NCBI RefSeq assembly: GCF_021952865.1
Contig: NZ_CP040792.1
Location: forward strand, 2,480,001 to 2,544,000
Reading direction: 5' to 3'
Source: Clavibacter californiensis
Lineage (GTDB): Bacteria > Actinomycetota > Actinomycetes > Actinomycetales > Microbacteriaceae
DNA: 64,000 nucleotides
Part shown: piece after piece, positions 33,314 through 40,849 of the stretch
Layout of the letters: every line of letters begins with the position of its first letter
Numbering within the stretch: position 1 is the stretch's first letter
Program-made: the position numbers and the translations under genes
Notes under the pieces: generated by a model
Databases searched by the model: none
What the model was told of the DNA's origin: nothing
What the model saw: only the letters and a program-made list of their open reading frames with translations

Positions 33314-33978
33314 GCGTCGATCCCGGCGGATCCGCCCGCGGTCAGGTCCCTGGCGCGGCGCATCTCCGCGGCGAGCGCCGGGTTCGGGTACTCCGTGCCG
33401 TGCTCGAGCTCGTGCAGCACGCGCTCGACCACGTGCGCCGGCTTGTTCTGGCTCAGCTTCGCCTTCGCGACGAACCGCGTGGTCACGAGGCGGAGGCCCA
33501 CGGTGCCGGCGCTGATGCGGGCCGCGTAGGCCGCGTCCTCGAGCGTGCCGTCCATGCGGCGCGGCTCGGGCATGCGGTCCTCGAAGCGATCGACCAGCTG
33601 GCCGAGCACCCGCAGGTTCTCCTCGGCCGAGAGGATCTCGACGCGGCAGGTGAGGTGCGCGGACACGTGGTTCCAGGTGGGGACGGCGGGGTCGGCGTCG
33701 TACCAGCCGGGCGACACGTAGCCGTGCGGGCCCTGGACGATGACGAGCACCTCGCCGTCTGCGCCGTCGCGCTGGCCGAGCTCGTGGATCCGCTCGTCGG
33801 GGCGGCCGAAGTGGGTGAGGAGCGTGAGGTCGTCGCGCTCGGGATCCAGCAGCACCGGGTAGTGCGAGGCGACGAGGCCGGCGCCCGTGCCGCTGACGAT
33901 CGCGGCCCACGGGTTCTCGTCCACGAGGCGCCGGATCTCGGCGACGTCCTCGAGCGCGAAGGACGGGTTCTCCCTCAC
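33310..33978 (-). CDS. PaiB-like FMN-binding protein
   Basis: A 222-residue protein of the FMN_bind_2/PaiB family. Signatures are GLVASHYPVLLD, LTHFGRPDERI, VQGPHGYVSPGWYD, VPTWNHVSAHLTC and KLSQNKPAHVVERVLHELE. In Bacillus PaiB is a negative regulator; most family members bind FMN and may be enzymes. GTG 33978 gives the family N-terminus …RENPSFALED. The ribosome site is weak, but a 16-codon reading frame from ATG 34025 ends on TGA overlapping this GTG and could couple translation. It is coupled downstream to the YtcJ-like gene. Confidence 0.82.
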   Translation of the reverse strand: MRENPSFALEDVAEIRRLVDENPWAAIVSGTGAGLVASHYPVLLDPERDDLTLLTHFGRPDERIHELGQRDGADGEVLVIVQGPHGYVSPGWYDADPAVPTWNHVSAHLTCRVEILSAEENLRVLGQLVDRFEDRMPEPRRMDGTLEDAAYAARISAGTVGLRLVTTRFVAKAKLSQNKPAHVVERVLHELEHGTEYPNPALAAEMRRARDLTAGGSAGIDA

Positions 33979-34025
33979 CGGGCGGCCCGCCGCGGCTCGA
34001 GGGCGGACGGGGAGGCGAGGGGCAT
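33976..34025 (-). CDS. Possible leaderless leader peptide upstream of the PaiB-like gene
   Basis: ATG 34025 opens a 16-residue frame (MPLASPSALEPRRAAR) whose TGA overlaps the GTG of the PaiB-like gene. A TAGCAT -10 box lies exactly six bases before this ATG, so the transcript should begin here. It may only serve to deliver ribosomes to the weak downstream start. Chance occurrence is possible. Confidence 0.35.
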
Positions 34026-34031
34026 GACGGG

Positions 34032-34037
34032 ATGCTA
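34032..34037 (-). promoter_or_regulatory. -10 element of a leaderless promoter
   Basis: Minus-strand TAGCAT followed by CCCGTC and ATG 34025, driving the PaiB-like/YtcJ-like pair. Confidence 0.5.
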
Positions 34038-34092
34038 CCGGCCGACGGACGCCGCTCCCGTCACCGCGCGGACGCCCCGCGCCGACCGTCGG

Positions 34093-35808
34093 TCAGCGCG
34101 CCCGCAGCGCCGGGAACTGGTCGTCGCGCCACTCCCCGTCGAGCCGCTCGCCGGCGTCGGATGCGGCCACCTCGCGCTGCCGGAGCTCGACCCGGCGGAT
34201 CTTCCCCGACGCGGTCTTCGGCAGCTCGCCGAACTCCACGCGGCGCACGCGCATGAAGGCCGGGCACCGCTCGCGCGCGTGCTTCAGCACGGCGAGCGCC
34301 GTCTCCTCATCCGGCTCCCATCCGGCCGCGAGGTGCACGTAGGCCTTCGCGACGTTGAGCCGCACGGCGTCCGGCGCGCCCACGACGGCGGCCTCCGCGA
34401 CCGCCGGGTGCTCGATGAGCACGCTCTCGACCTCGAACGGCGAGATCTTGTAGTCGGAGGATTTGAAGATGTCGTCGGTGCGGCCGATGAAGGTGATGGT
34501 GCCGTCGGCGTCGCGGCGGGCGACGTCGCCCGTGTGGAAGAACCCGTCGCGCATCGACTCGGCGGTGCGGGCGTCGTCGCCGAGGTAGCCGGCCATGAGG
34601 TTCACGGGCCGCGTGGTGAGGTCGAGGCAGATCTCGCCCTCGTCGGCGGGCTGCCCGGTCACGGGATCCACCAGCACGAGGTCGACGCCGGGCAGCGCCG
34701 TGCCCATGGAGCCGGGGACCACGGCGTCGCCGGGTGCGTTGGCGACGATGGCGGTGGTCTCGGTCTGGCCGTAGCCGTCGCGGATCGTGAGCCCCCACCA
34801 CTCCTCGATGCGCGCGATGACCTCGGGGTTGAGCGGCTCGCCCGCCGACATGATCTCCCGCAGCCTGCCCGGCCGCTCCCGGATCCCGGCCTGGATGAGC
34901 ATGCGCCACACGGTCGGCGGCGCGCAGAACGTCGTGACCTCGGCGCGGTCCAGCTGCTCCACGAGCGCGTGCGCGTCGAAGCGCGCGTAGTCGTGCACGA
35001 AGACGGTGGCCTCCGCGATCCACGGCGCGAAGAAGCAGCTCCACGCGTGCTTGCCCCAGCCCGGCGAGCTGATGGCGAGGTGCACGTCGCCCGGCTGCAG
35101 CCCGAGCCAGTACGCGGTCGTCAGGTGCCCGACCGGGTACGAGACGTGCGTGTGGACGACCATCTTCGGCTTGCTCGTGGTGCCGGACGTGAAGTAGACG
35201 AGCGCGGGATCCGTGGACGCGACCGCGACCCCCACCCGGTCGGCGGGCGCGTCGTCGGCGTCGCGGTAGTCGGTCCACCCGGCGGGCACGGGCACGTCAC
35301 CGGTGGCGCCGATCGCGATGCGCGCGTACTCCCCCGGCACGTCCTCGAAGACGGCCGTGTGCGCGAGGTCGGCGATGACGTGGCGCACGCCCGCGCGCTC
35401 GACGCGGTCCGCGAGGTCGGCGGATCCGAGCACGGTCGAGGTAGGCAGGATCACGGCGCCCGCCTTCATGATCGCGAGCATCGTCTCCCACAGCTCCACC
35501 CGGTTGCCGAGCATGAGCATGACGTGGTCGCCCTTCCGCACCCCGAGCCCCACGAGCCACGTCGCGACGCGGTCGGAGCGGGCCGCCATCTCGTCGAACG
35601 TGATCTGGCGCTCGGATCCGTCGCCCGCGACCACGCGCAGCGCCATCCGGTCGTTCCCGCGCGCGATCACGTCGAACCAGTCGACCGCCCAGTTGAAGGC
35701 GTCCCCGACGTCGGGCCACTCGAACCGCGCGACGGCTGCTGTCCGCTCGGTGCGCATCTCCTGGAGGAGGTCGCGTGCGGCGCGGTAGGAGGAGTTGGCT
35801 CGGGTCAT
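34093..35808 (-). CDS. AMP-forming acyl-CoA synthetase
   Basis: A 571-residue member of the adenylate-forming superfamily. The P-loop is VYFTSGTTSKPKMVVHTH (about 205-222). Later motifs are DGYGQTETT (A5), FFHTGDVARRD (A7), FIGRTDDIFKSSDYKISPFEVES (A8) and LPKTASGKIRR with the catalytic Lys near the C-terminus. It resembles medium-chain acyl-CoA/acetyl-CoA synthetase-like enzymes (MACS type), activating carboxylic acids as CoA thioesters. CAGGAT lies six bases before ATG 35808, in the same geometry as leaderless promoters. It is divergent from the alpha/beta hydrolase. Confidence 0.88.
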   Translation of the reverse strand: MTRANSSYRAARDLLQEMRTERTAAVARFEWPDVGDAFNWAVDWFDVIARGNDRMALRVVAGDGSERQITFDEMAARSDRVATWLVGLGVRKGDHVMLMLGNRVELWETMLAIMKAGAVILPTSTVLGSADLADRVERAGVRHVIADLAHTAVFEDVPGEYARIAIGATGDVPVPAGWTDYRDADDAPADRVGVAVASTDPALVYFTSGTTSKPKMVVHTHVSYPVGHLTTAYWLGLQPGDVHLAISSPGWGKHAWSCFFAPWIAEATVFVHDYARFDAHALVEQLDRAEVTTFCAPPTVWRMLIQAGIRERPGRLREIMSAGEPLNPEVIARIEEWWGLTIRDGYGQTETTAIVANAPGDAVVPGSMGTALPGVDLVLVDPVTGQPADEGEICLDLTTRPVNLMAGYLGDDARTAESMRDGFFHTGDVARRDADGTITFIGRTDDIFKSSDYKISPFEVESVLIEHPAVAEAAVVGAPDAVRLNVAKAYVHLAAGWEPDEETALAVLKHARERCPAFMRVRRVEFGELPKTASGKIRRVELRQREVAASDAGERLDGEWRDDQFPALRAR

Positions 35809-35932
35809 GGGTCCATCCTGCCGCCCGCGCCCGGTGTCGGCGGCCGGGGATCCGCACGACCGCTCCGGATCGCCGACGACTCCGAAGCATTCCAGCAGTG
35901 CACGAATCCATGCAAGACGGAAGGACCGCAGC

Positions 35933-36769
35933 ATGACCGAGATCACCGCCCACCACGGGCTCCTCAAGGATACGAACCTCCACGTCGACGACACCGGCGG
36001 CACGGGCCGCCCCGTCGTCCTGATCCACGGCTGGCCGCTGTCCGGCGAGTCCTGGAGCAAGCAGGTCCCCGCGTTCGAGGCCGCCGGCTTCCGCGTCATC
36101 ACGTACGACCGCCGCGGCTTCGGCCGCAGCGACAAGCCGCTCACGGGCTACGACTACGACACCTTCGCCTCCGACCTCGACGCCGTGCTCACCGCGCTCG
36201 ACCTCGTCGACGTCACGCTCGTCGGCTTCTCGATGGGCGGCGGCGAGATCGCCCGCTACATCGGTACCCGCGGCGAGGCGCGCCTGCACAGCGTCGTCTT
36301 CGCCTCGGCCGTGCCGCCGTACCTGGAGAAGACCGACGACAACCCGGACGGTCCCCTCACGAAGGACGCCGCCGCCGAGATGACGGCCGGCCTCACCAAG
36401 GACGAGGACTCGTTCTACGACGAGTTCACGACCGGCTTCTACTCCGCGGACGGCGTGCTCAAGGTGACCGAGGCCGAGCGCCAGGAGGCCATCGCGCTCT
36501 CGCACCAGTCGAAGAAGCACGCGGCGCTCGCGTCGATGGCCGCGTTCGCGACCACGGACTTCCGCGACGACCTGACCAAGGTCACGGTGCCGACTCTCGT
36601 CATCCACGGCGACAGCGACGCGACCGTGCCGTTCGAGGGATCCGGCGAGCGCACCCACCGCGCCATCGCCGGCTCGGAGCTGCACGTCGTGAAGGGCGCC
36701 CCGCATGGCGTCACGGTCAGCCACCCCGAGGAGTGGAACCAGGCCGTGCTGGAGTTCCTGAAGAAGTAG
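35933..36769 (+). CDS. Alpha/beta hydrolase of the chloroperoxidase/perhydrolase type
   Basis: A 278-residue alpha/beta hydrolase. LIHGWPLSGESW supplies the HGxP oxyanion loop, YDRRGFGRSDKP follows, and the nucleophile elbow is GFSMGGGE (Ser about 100). The acid is in IHGDSDATVPFEGS and the His in KGAPHGVTVSHPEEW. This motif set is that of cofactor-free haloperoxidases/arylesterases, which hydrolyse esters and can form peracids. SD AAGGA is placed at ATG 35933. No signal peptide, so cytosolic. It ends at a strong bidirectional terminator. Confidence 0.9.
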   Translation: MTEITAHHGLLKDTNLHVDDTGGTGRPVVLIHGWPLSGESWSKQVPAFEAAGFRVITYDRRGFGRSDKPLTGYDYDTFASDLDAVLTALDLVDVTLVGFSMGGGEIARYIGTRGEARLHSVVFASAVPPYLEKTDDNPDGPLTKDAAAEMTAGLTKDEDSFYDEFTTGFYSADGVLKVTEAERQEAIALSHQSKKHAALASMAAFATTDFRDDLTKVTVPTLVIHGDSDATVPFEGSGERTHRAIAGSELHVVKGAPHGVTVSHPEEWNQAVLEFLKK

Positions 36770-36783
36770 CTCGCACCGCACGC

Positions 36784-36822
36784 CGCAGGGGCGCTGATCC
36801 GATCCGGGTCAGCGCCCCTGCG
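36784..36822. terminator. Bidirectional hairpin terminator
   Basis: Perfect 14-pair stem CGCAGGGGCGCTGA / TCAGCGCCCCTGCG with an 11-base loop, between convergent stops at 36769 and 36829. Confidence 0.7.
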
Positions 36823-36847
36823 TGCGCGTCAGCGCCCCTGCGTGCGC
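36809..36847. repeat. 19-bp tandem direct repeat
   Basis: TCAGCGCCCCTGCGTGCGC occurs at 36809-36827 and again at 36829-36847. The second copy encodes the C-terminus and stop of the HTH protein; the first copy forms one arm of the terminator. It looks as if a copy of the gene end was reused as terminator sequence. Confidence 0.7.
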
Positions 36848-37176
36848 TTGTAGGGCTTCGGCTGGCCCTTGACCACGGGCGCGCGGCCCTGGCCCTTGGA
36901 GGCCTTCGCCTTCCCGCCGGCCGGCGGCTTCGGCGCCTCGGGCGGGGTGGACGGCTTCGCGAGCTCCTCGATGGCCTCCTCGTAGGCGAGGCGGCCGGTC
37001 TTCGTCAGGCGCGTCTCGGTGCTCTGCGGGTCGAAGACGGCCTTCCCGTAGTGGTCCTCGATGGCGCGGATGGACGAGGCGAGCTTCGCGCGCGAGATGC
37101 CCAGCTGATCCGCCGCCTTCGGATGGTGCAGCACCTCGGCCGCGACCACGAAGTGACGCTGGTGGCTGATCTTCAC
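36829..37176 (-). CDS. LysR-type DNA-binding domain protein without effector domain
   Basis: A 115-residue protein. Residues 1-65 resemble the winged helix-turn-helix of LysR-type regulators (HFVVAAEVLHHPKAADQLGISRAKLASSIRAIEDHYGKAVFD…TRLTKTGRLAYEEA). In place of the usual 200-residue effector-binding domain there is a Pro/Lys-rich basic tail (PPAGGKAKASKGQGRAPVVKGQPK…). It could be a DNA-binding protein that is not ligand-controlled. GTG 37176 is used; AGAGG is upstream. It is divergent from the Nudix gene. Not obviously truncated, because the tail is in frame and ends cleanly. Confidence 0.7.
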   Translation of the reverse strand: MKISHQRHFVVAAEVLHHPKAADQLGISRAKLASSIRAIEDHYGKAVFDPQSTETRLTKTGRLAYEEAIEELAKPSTPPEAPKPPAGGKAKASKGQGRAPVVKGQPKPYKRTQGR

Positions 37177-37262
37177 GGGTGGTGCCTCTCGTCGCGGCGG
37201 ATGCCGGATGTCCCACGGTACAGCCCGGGTCGGTGCCGCCCGGGCGCGCCCGCGTGGGCCGG

Positions 37263-37268
37263 TAGCGT
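37263..37268 (+). promoter_or_regulatory. -10 element (TAGCGT)
   Basis: TAGCGT upstream of the Nudix gene; expected leader of about 29 bases containing the SD GGGGAGG. Confidence 0.4.
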
Positions 37269-37303
37269 CGAGGCGACGGACGGCGCCGACGGGGAGGCAC
37301 GGG

Positions 37304-37924
37304 ATGGCGGGACTCGAGGTCGTGGCGGCGGTGCTCGTCCGCGACGGGCGCGCGCTCGCCTGCCGCCGCGCGGCGCACAAGCCGGGCGCGGGCACGTGGG
37401 AGTTCCCGGGCGGCAAGGTCGAGCCGGGCGAGACGCCGGAGGCGGCGCTGGCGCGGGAGATCCGCGAGGAGCTCGGCGTCGACGTGACCGTCGGCGCGCT
37501 CCTCGACCGCTCCGAGGTGCCCGTCGGCGAGCGCGTGATCGACCTCGCCTGCTACCTCGCGGATCCGGTCGGGCCGCTGCCGACGACGAGCACCGACCAC
37601 GACGAGCTGCGCTGGGTGCCGCTCGCCGACCTCGGCGACCTCGCCTGGTCGGCGCCCGACCTGCCGGCCGTGCGGCGTCTCGTGCTCGAGGCGCGGCACC
37701 CGGGGGCGGACTGGGTGATCGACGTCGGGGCGATGCCGCCGGCCCTCGGCTCGTCCCGCGAGGCCCACGCCGCGCGCCTGGCGGAGCTGTCGGACGGGTG
37801 CGCGCGCGCCGTCGCCGACCTCCGAGCGGGCGTGCGCGCCGCGCACGCGGCGGGGCTCGACGAGCACCGCATCGCGGCGTCCGCGCGGCTGGCCCTCGCG
37901 GACGTGCGCGCGATGCTCGGCTGA
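37304..37924 (+). CDS. MutT-type Nudix hydrolase
   Basis: A 206-residue protein. The Nudix box GGKVEPGETPEAALAREIREELG (about 40-62) is intact, with the catalytic REIREEL. The preceding AAVLVRDGRALACRRAAHKPGAGTWEFPGG is typical of MutT-like 8-oxo-dGTP diphosphatases. The C-terminal 70 residues (from about 135) are an unusual extension, Ala/Arg-rich and helical, beyond the 130-residue MutT core. Likely role: sanitising oxidised nucleotides. SD GGGGAGG precedes ATG 37304. Confidence 0.87.
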   Translation: MAGLEVVAAVLVRDGRALACRRAAHKPGAGTWEFPGGKVEPGETPEAALAREIREELGVDVTVGALLDRSEVPVGERVIDLACYLADPVGPLPTTSTDHDELRWVPLADLGDLAWSAPDLPAVRRLVLEARHPGADWVIDVGAMPPALGSSREAHAARLAELSDGCARAVADLRAGVRAAHAAGLDEHRIAASARLALADVRAMLG

Positions 37925-38031
37925 GCCCCACCGCGGCCCGTGACCCCGAGGGCGCTCCGGGCCGTCTGAGGCGATGACGCCACATCGGCGACGGGATGCC
38001 CGAGCCCCGCCTACGGGCAGGATCGCGCCGC

Positions 38032-38047
38032 GCCCCCGCGCGGGGGC
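38032..38047 (+). terminator. GC palindrome, probable terminator
   Basis: GCCCCC-GCGC-GGGGGC, a perfect palindrome of 16 bases, lies between the Nudix gene and the secreted hydrolase gene. The remainder of this 224-base gap shows no clear element. Confidence 0.45.
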
Positions 38048-38148
38048 TGGGGACGTCGGGGTCCGGGGAGGGCCTCGACCGCCGTAGCGTCCTCCGACGT
38101 CCGGCGGCCGTCGCCGCGGACGTCCCCCACCTGATCCGAGAGACGCCC

Positions 38149-39075
38149 ATGCCCGCGACACCCCTCGCCTTCCGTTCCCGCTACGCGGCCGTCGCCGCCC
38201 TGGCGCTCGTCGCCTCCCTCGCCGTGCCCACGGCCGCCCAGGCCGCGACGCCCGTGCATCACGCCGTGCACCGCCCCGCACCCCGCCCTGCAGCGGCCGC
38301 CCACCACGCCCAGCCGGGCGCCGCCGACGGGATCGACCGGATCGTCGTCCCCGCCACGGCGGATGCGCGCTTCGGCGGCGGCACGATCTTCGCTCCGCGG
38401 GACGCCGGGCGGAAGGTCCTCGGATCGGTCGTCGTCACGCCCGGATTCCACGGCCGGGAGTCGGACATGGCGGTCTACGGCTCCGAGCTCGCCGCGGAGG
38501 GCTTCGTCGTCTTCACCATCGACACGCTCGCCCGCGCCGACCTCCCCGACCGCCGTGCCACCGAGATGCTCGCGGCCGCCGACTACCTCACGGGCCGGAG
38601 CGCCGTGAAGGCCGAGGTCTCCCCGGACCGCGTCGCCCTCCTCGGCTACTCCATGGGCGGCGGCGGGACGCTCCAGGCCGCGCAGGAGCGCCCGTCGATC
38701 GCGGCCGCGCTGACCCTCATGCCGTACGACTACCCGCCCGCCGGCGACCCGAAGGCGGTCCACCCCGCGTACCCGGAGCTGACGGTGCCGACGCTCATCA
38801 TCACCGGGCAGAAGGACGCGACCGCGATCCCGGCGAGGTTCGGCAGGCCCGCCTACGACTCCATCCCCGCCGGCACCCCGAAGCAGTACCTCCAGCTGAC
38901 GGGACTCGGCCACGCGGCCGGCATGGGGAAGCCGACCGCCACGATCCGGGCCGCCATCACCGCGTTCCTCGAGCGCTACCTCGACGGCGACACCGCCTAC
39001 GCGAAGGAGATCTGCCCGGCCCCGGCGGTCGGCGGGCCCATCAGCGCGTCGACCAGCTCCTGCCCCACGAGCTGA
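38149..39075 (+). CDS. Secreted cutinase/PET-hydrolase-like polyester hydrolase
   Basis: A 308-residue secreted alpha/beta hydrolase. The signal peptide ends near AQA at 31-33 and is followed by a His/Pro/Ala-rich linker to about residue 58. The mature domain follows the bacterial cutinase plan: FGGGTIFAPRD (75-85), VVVTPGFHGRE (94-104, oxyanion loop), FVVFTIDTLARADLPDRRATEM (119-140) and GYSMGGGGTL (166-175, Ser168). It continues with VPTLIITGQKDATAIP (Asp223), GLGHAAG (His255) and a C-terminal Cys289…Cys305 pair. This pattern matches thermobifidal cutinases and PET hydrolases. The position usually holding Trp after the third strand reads MPYDY (Tyr193). Likely target: plant cutin or other polyesters, triglycerides. 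Confidence 0.85.
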   Translation: MPATPLAFRSRYAAVAALALVASLAVPTAAQAATPVHHAVHRPAPRPAAAAHHAQPGAADGIDRIVVPATADARFGGGTIFAPRDAGRKVLGSVVVTPGFHGRESDMAVYGSELAAEGFVVFTIDTLARADLPDRRATEMLAAADYLTGRSAVKAEVSPDRVALLGYSMGGGGTLQAAQERPSIAAALTLMPYDYPPAGDPKAVHPAYPELTVPTLIITGQKDATAIPARFGRPAYDSIPAGTPKQYLQLTGLGHAAGMGKPTATIRAAITAFLERYLDGDTAYAKEICPAPAVGGPISASTSSCPTS

Positions 39076-39088
39076 CACGTCCGCTCGT

Positions 39089-39128
39089 CCCGCGCGGCGT
39101 CCGACCATCCGGTCGGGCGCCGCGCGGG
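39089..39128 (+). terminator. Strong hairpin terminator after the cutinase-like gene
   Basis: Eighteen-pair stem (39089-39106 with 39111-39128, one G-U) closed by the tetraloop ATCC. Confidence 0.7.
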
Positions 39129-39148
39129 CGTGTCCCCTGGTCGCCGCC

Positions 39149-39154
39149 TAGGGT
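39149..39154 (+). promoter_or_regulatory. -10 element (TAGGGT)
   Basis: TAGGGT upstream of the ThrE-like gene. It overlaps the in-frame GTG at 39153, which argues that translation starts further downstream. Confidence 0.45.
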
Positions 39155-40757
39155 GGGGACGAACCACCATCCGCCCCCGCTCGACGCGGGCCGGCCACCG
39201 AACGGAGCGCTGATCGCGCTGAGCACCACCCCGCCGCCCGGCGACCCGCGGCGCCCCCGCCGGGATCCCGGAGCCGCGCGTCCGCCGCGCCAGCGCCGCC
39301 GCCGCGTCAACCCGCAGGAGATGCGCGACGTCCGCGCGCGCCTCCGCGGCACCATCTACGAGGGCACGGAGCCCGCGCACGGCCGTCTCGGCGACCTGTA
39401 CTCCCCGCGCCAGATCGTCGACTTCTGCCTCGACCTCGGCGAGGTGATGCTCGCCTCGGGCGCCGACGTGCGCGCCGTCGAGATCGCCATCGTCGCCGTG
39501 AGCACCAAGTGGAACCTCGCGCCGCTGGAGCTCGACATCACGGGCACGGCCATCACCATCCAGTACGCGCCGCTCGAGGGCCCGCCGCTCGTCAAGCTGC
39601 GCGTGGTCACGGCGGAGGGCAGCGACCTGCACCGGCTCTCGCTCGTGTACCAGATCGTCGACGAGCTGCTCCACGACGACCGCGACATGACGAGCGCCGT
39701 CGACGGCCTCGTCGAGGTGCTCAAGTCGCCGCCGCGCTGGCCGTCGTGGATCACCGACGCCGCCATGGGCCTGTTCGGCGTCTCCGTGTCGCTGCAGGCG
39801 GGCGGATCGCTTCCGGGCGCCGCCGGGGCGTTCCTGCTGATGATCGGCGCGATGGTCCTCGGCCGGCAGCTGTCGCGCCGCGGCATCCCGCCGTTCTTCG
39901 TGGTCGCCGTGCAGTCCGCGATCGTCGCCGCCGTCGGCACGCTCGCCATCTGGTCGGGCGTCATGCCCGCCGGGAGCGCCGCCGCGATGGTCGCGGCCGT
40001 GGTGGTGCTGATCCTCCCCCACGTCACCATCGTCACCTGGGCGCAGGACGCCATCTCCGGGTTCCGGGCCATGGCGCTTTCGCGGGCGATGATCATCGTG
40101 CTCATCGTCGCGGGCATCGCCGTCGGGATCCCGGGCGGCCTCGCGCTCACGGCCGGGGTCGACATCGAGGTGGATCCCACCGACATCACGCTGCGCGCGC
40201 TCCCCCTCTGGATGCTGCTGATCACCACGTTCTTCGCGGCCGGCGCCACGGGGATCACGCAGGGCGCCAACGCGCGCGTGATGCCCGTCGCGATCGGCGT
40301 GGCGCTCGTCGGCACGGTCTCGCTCTGGATCCTCAAGACGGCTGGAGTGCCGCTGCTCGCGGCGACCTTCCTCGTGGCGACGCTGCTCGGTGCGCTCGGG
40401 ACGGTGGTCTCGGCGCGCGTCCGGGTGTCGGCCACGGCGATCGCGGTGCCCGCCTTCTGCGGATCCCTCCTTCCCTCGCTCGCGGTGGCCTCGGCGCTCC
40501 TCAACTCCATGGCCGGCACGTCGGGAGCCACGGGCGCGTTCGTCGGCGCGATGGCGACGACCCTCGCGATCGGCGCGGGCCTCGTGCTCGGCAGCCTGCT
40601 CGCGACGCCGCAGGCGCGCCGGCACCTCCGCCGCCGGGCGAAGCGCGTCGTGGTGCAGTCGGTGCGCCTCGACACGACCCCGATCGGCATCATCCGCGAC
40701 CCGTCGCTCCTGGATCCGCCCTCGCGTCCGGCGGGCGGTGGCGTCGACCTCGGATGA
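39153..40757 (+). CDS. Threonine/serine exporter family membrane protein
   Basis: A protein of up to 534 residues in the ThrE (ThrE_1 plus ThrE_2) family. A cytosolic N-terminal domain precedes the membrane part: LGDLYSPRQIVDFCLDLGEVMLASGADVRAVE…. About ten hydrophobic segments follow, including MGLFGVSVSLQAGGSLPGAAGAFLLMIGAMVLGRQLSR and FCGSLLPSLAVASALLNSMAG. ThrE exports threonine and serine in Corynebacterium. The start is uncertain: GTG 39153 lies inside the likely -10 box. CTG 39210 or 39219 lies after GGAG at 39204-39207; the first internal ATG is 39321, and the conserved domain begins just beyond it. Confidence 0.8.
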   Translation: MGTNHHPPPLDAGRPPNGALIALSTTPPPGDPRRPRRDPGAARPPRQRRRRVNPQEMRDVRARLRGTIYEGTEPAHGRLGDLYSPRQIVDFCLDLGEVMLASGADVRAVEIAIVAVSTKWNLAPLELDITGTAITIQYAPLEGPPLVKLRVVTAEGSDLHRLSLVYQIVDELLHDDRDMTSAVDGLVEVLKSPPRWPSWITDAAMGLFGVSVSLQAGGSLPGAAGAFLLMIGAMVLGRQLSRRGIPPFFVVAVQSAIVAAVGTLAIWSGVMPAGSAAAMVAAVVVLILPHVTIVTWAQDAISGFRAMALSRAMIIVLIVAGIAVGIPGGLALTAGVDIEVDPTDITLRALPLWMLLITTFFAAGATGITQGANARVMPVAIGVALVGTVSLWILKTAGVPLLAATFLVATLLGALGTVVSARVRVSATAIAVPAFCGSLLPSLAVASALLNSMAGTSGATGAFVGAMATTLAIGAGLVLGSLLATPQARRHLRRRAKRVVVQSVRLDTTPIGIIRDPSLLDPPSRPAGGGVDLG

Positions 40758-40792
40758 CCGGGCGCGTCGCCTGTGCGACGGAGGCCCGGGCC

Positions 40793-40798
40793 TAGCCT
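40793..40798 (+). promoter_or_regulatory. -10 element (TAGCCT)
   Basis: TAGCCT about 52 bases before ATG 40850 of the M20 amidohydrolase gene. Confidence 0.4.
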
Positions 40799-40849
40799 GG
40801 GAGGACCTGTCCCCACGAGGGACGCCACCCACTCGCGAGGAGGATCCCC

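Noticed and set aside
33400-37977. Long plus-strand frame of about 1500 codons
   Set aside because: It crosses several well-supported genes on both strands and translates to Arg/His/Pro-rich sequence without any motif.
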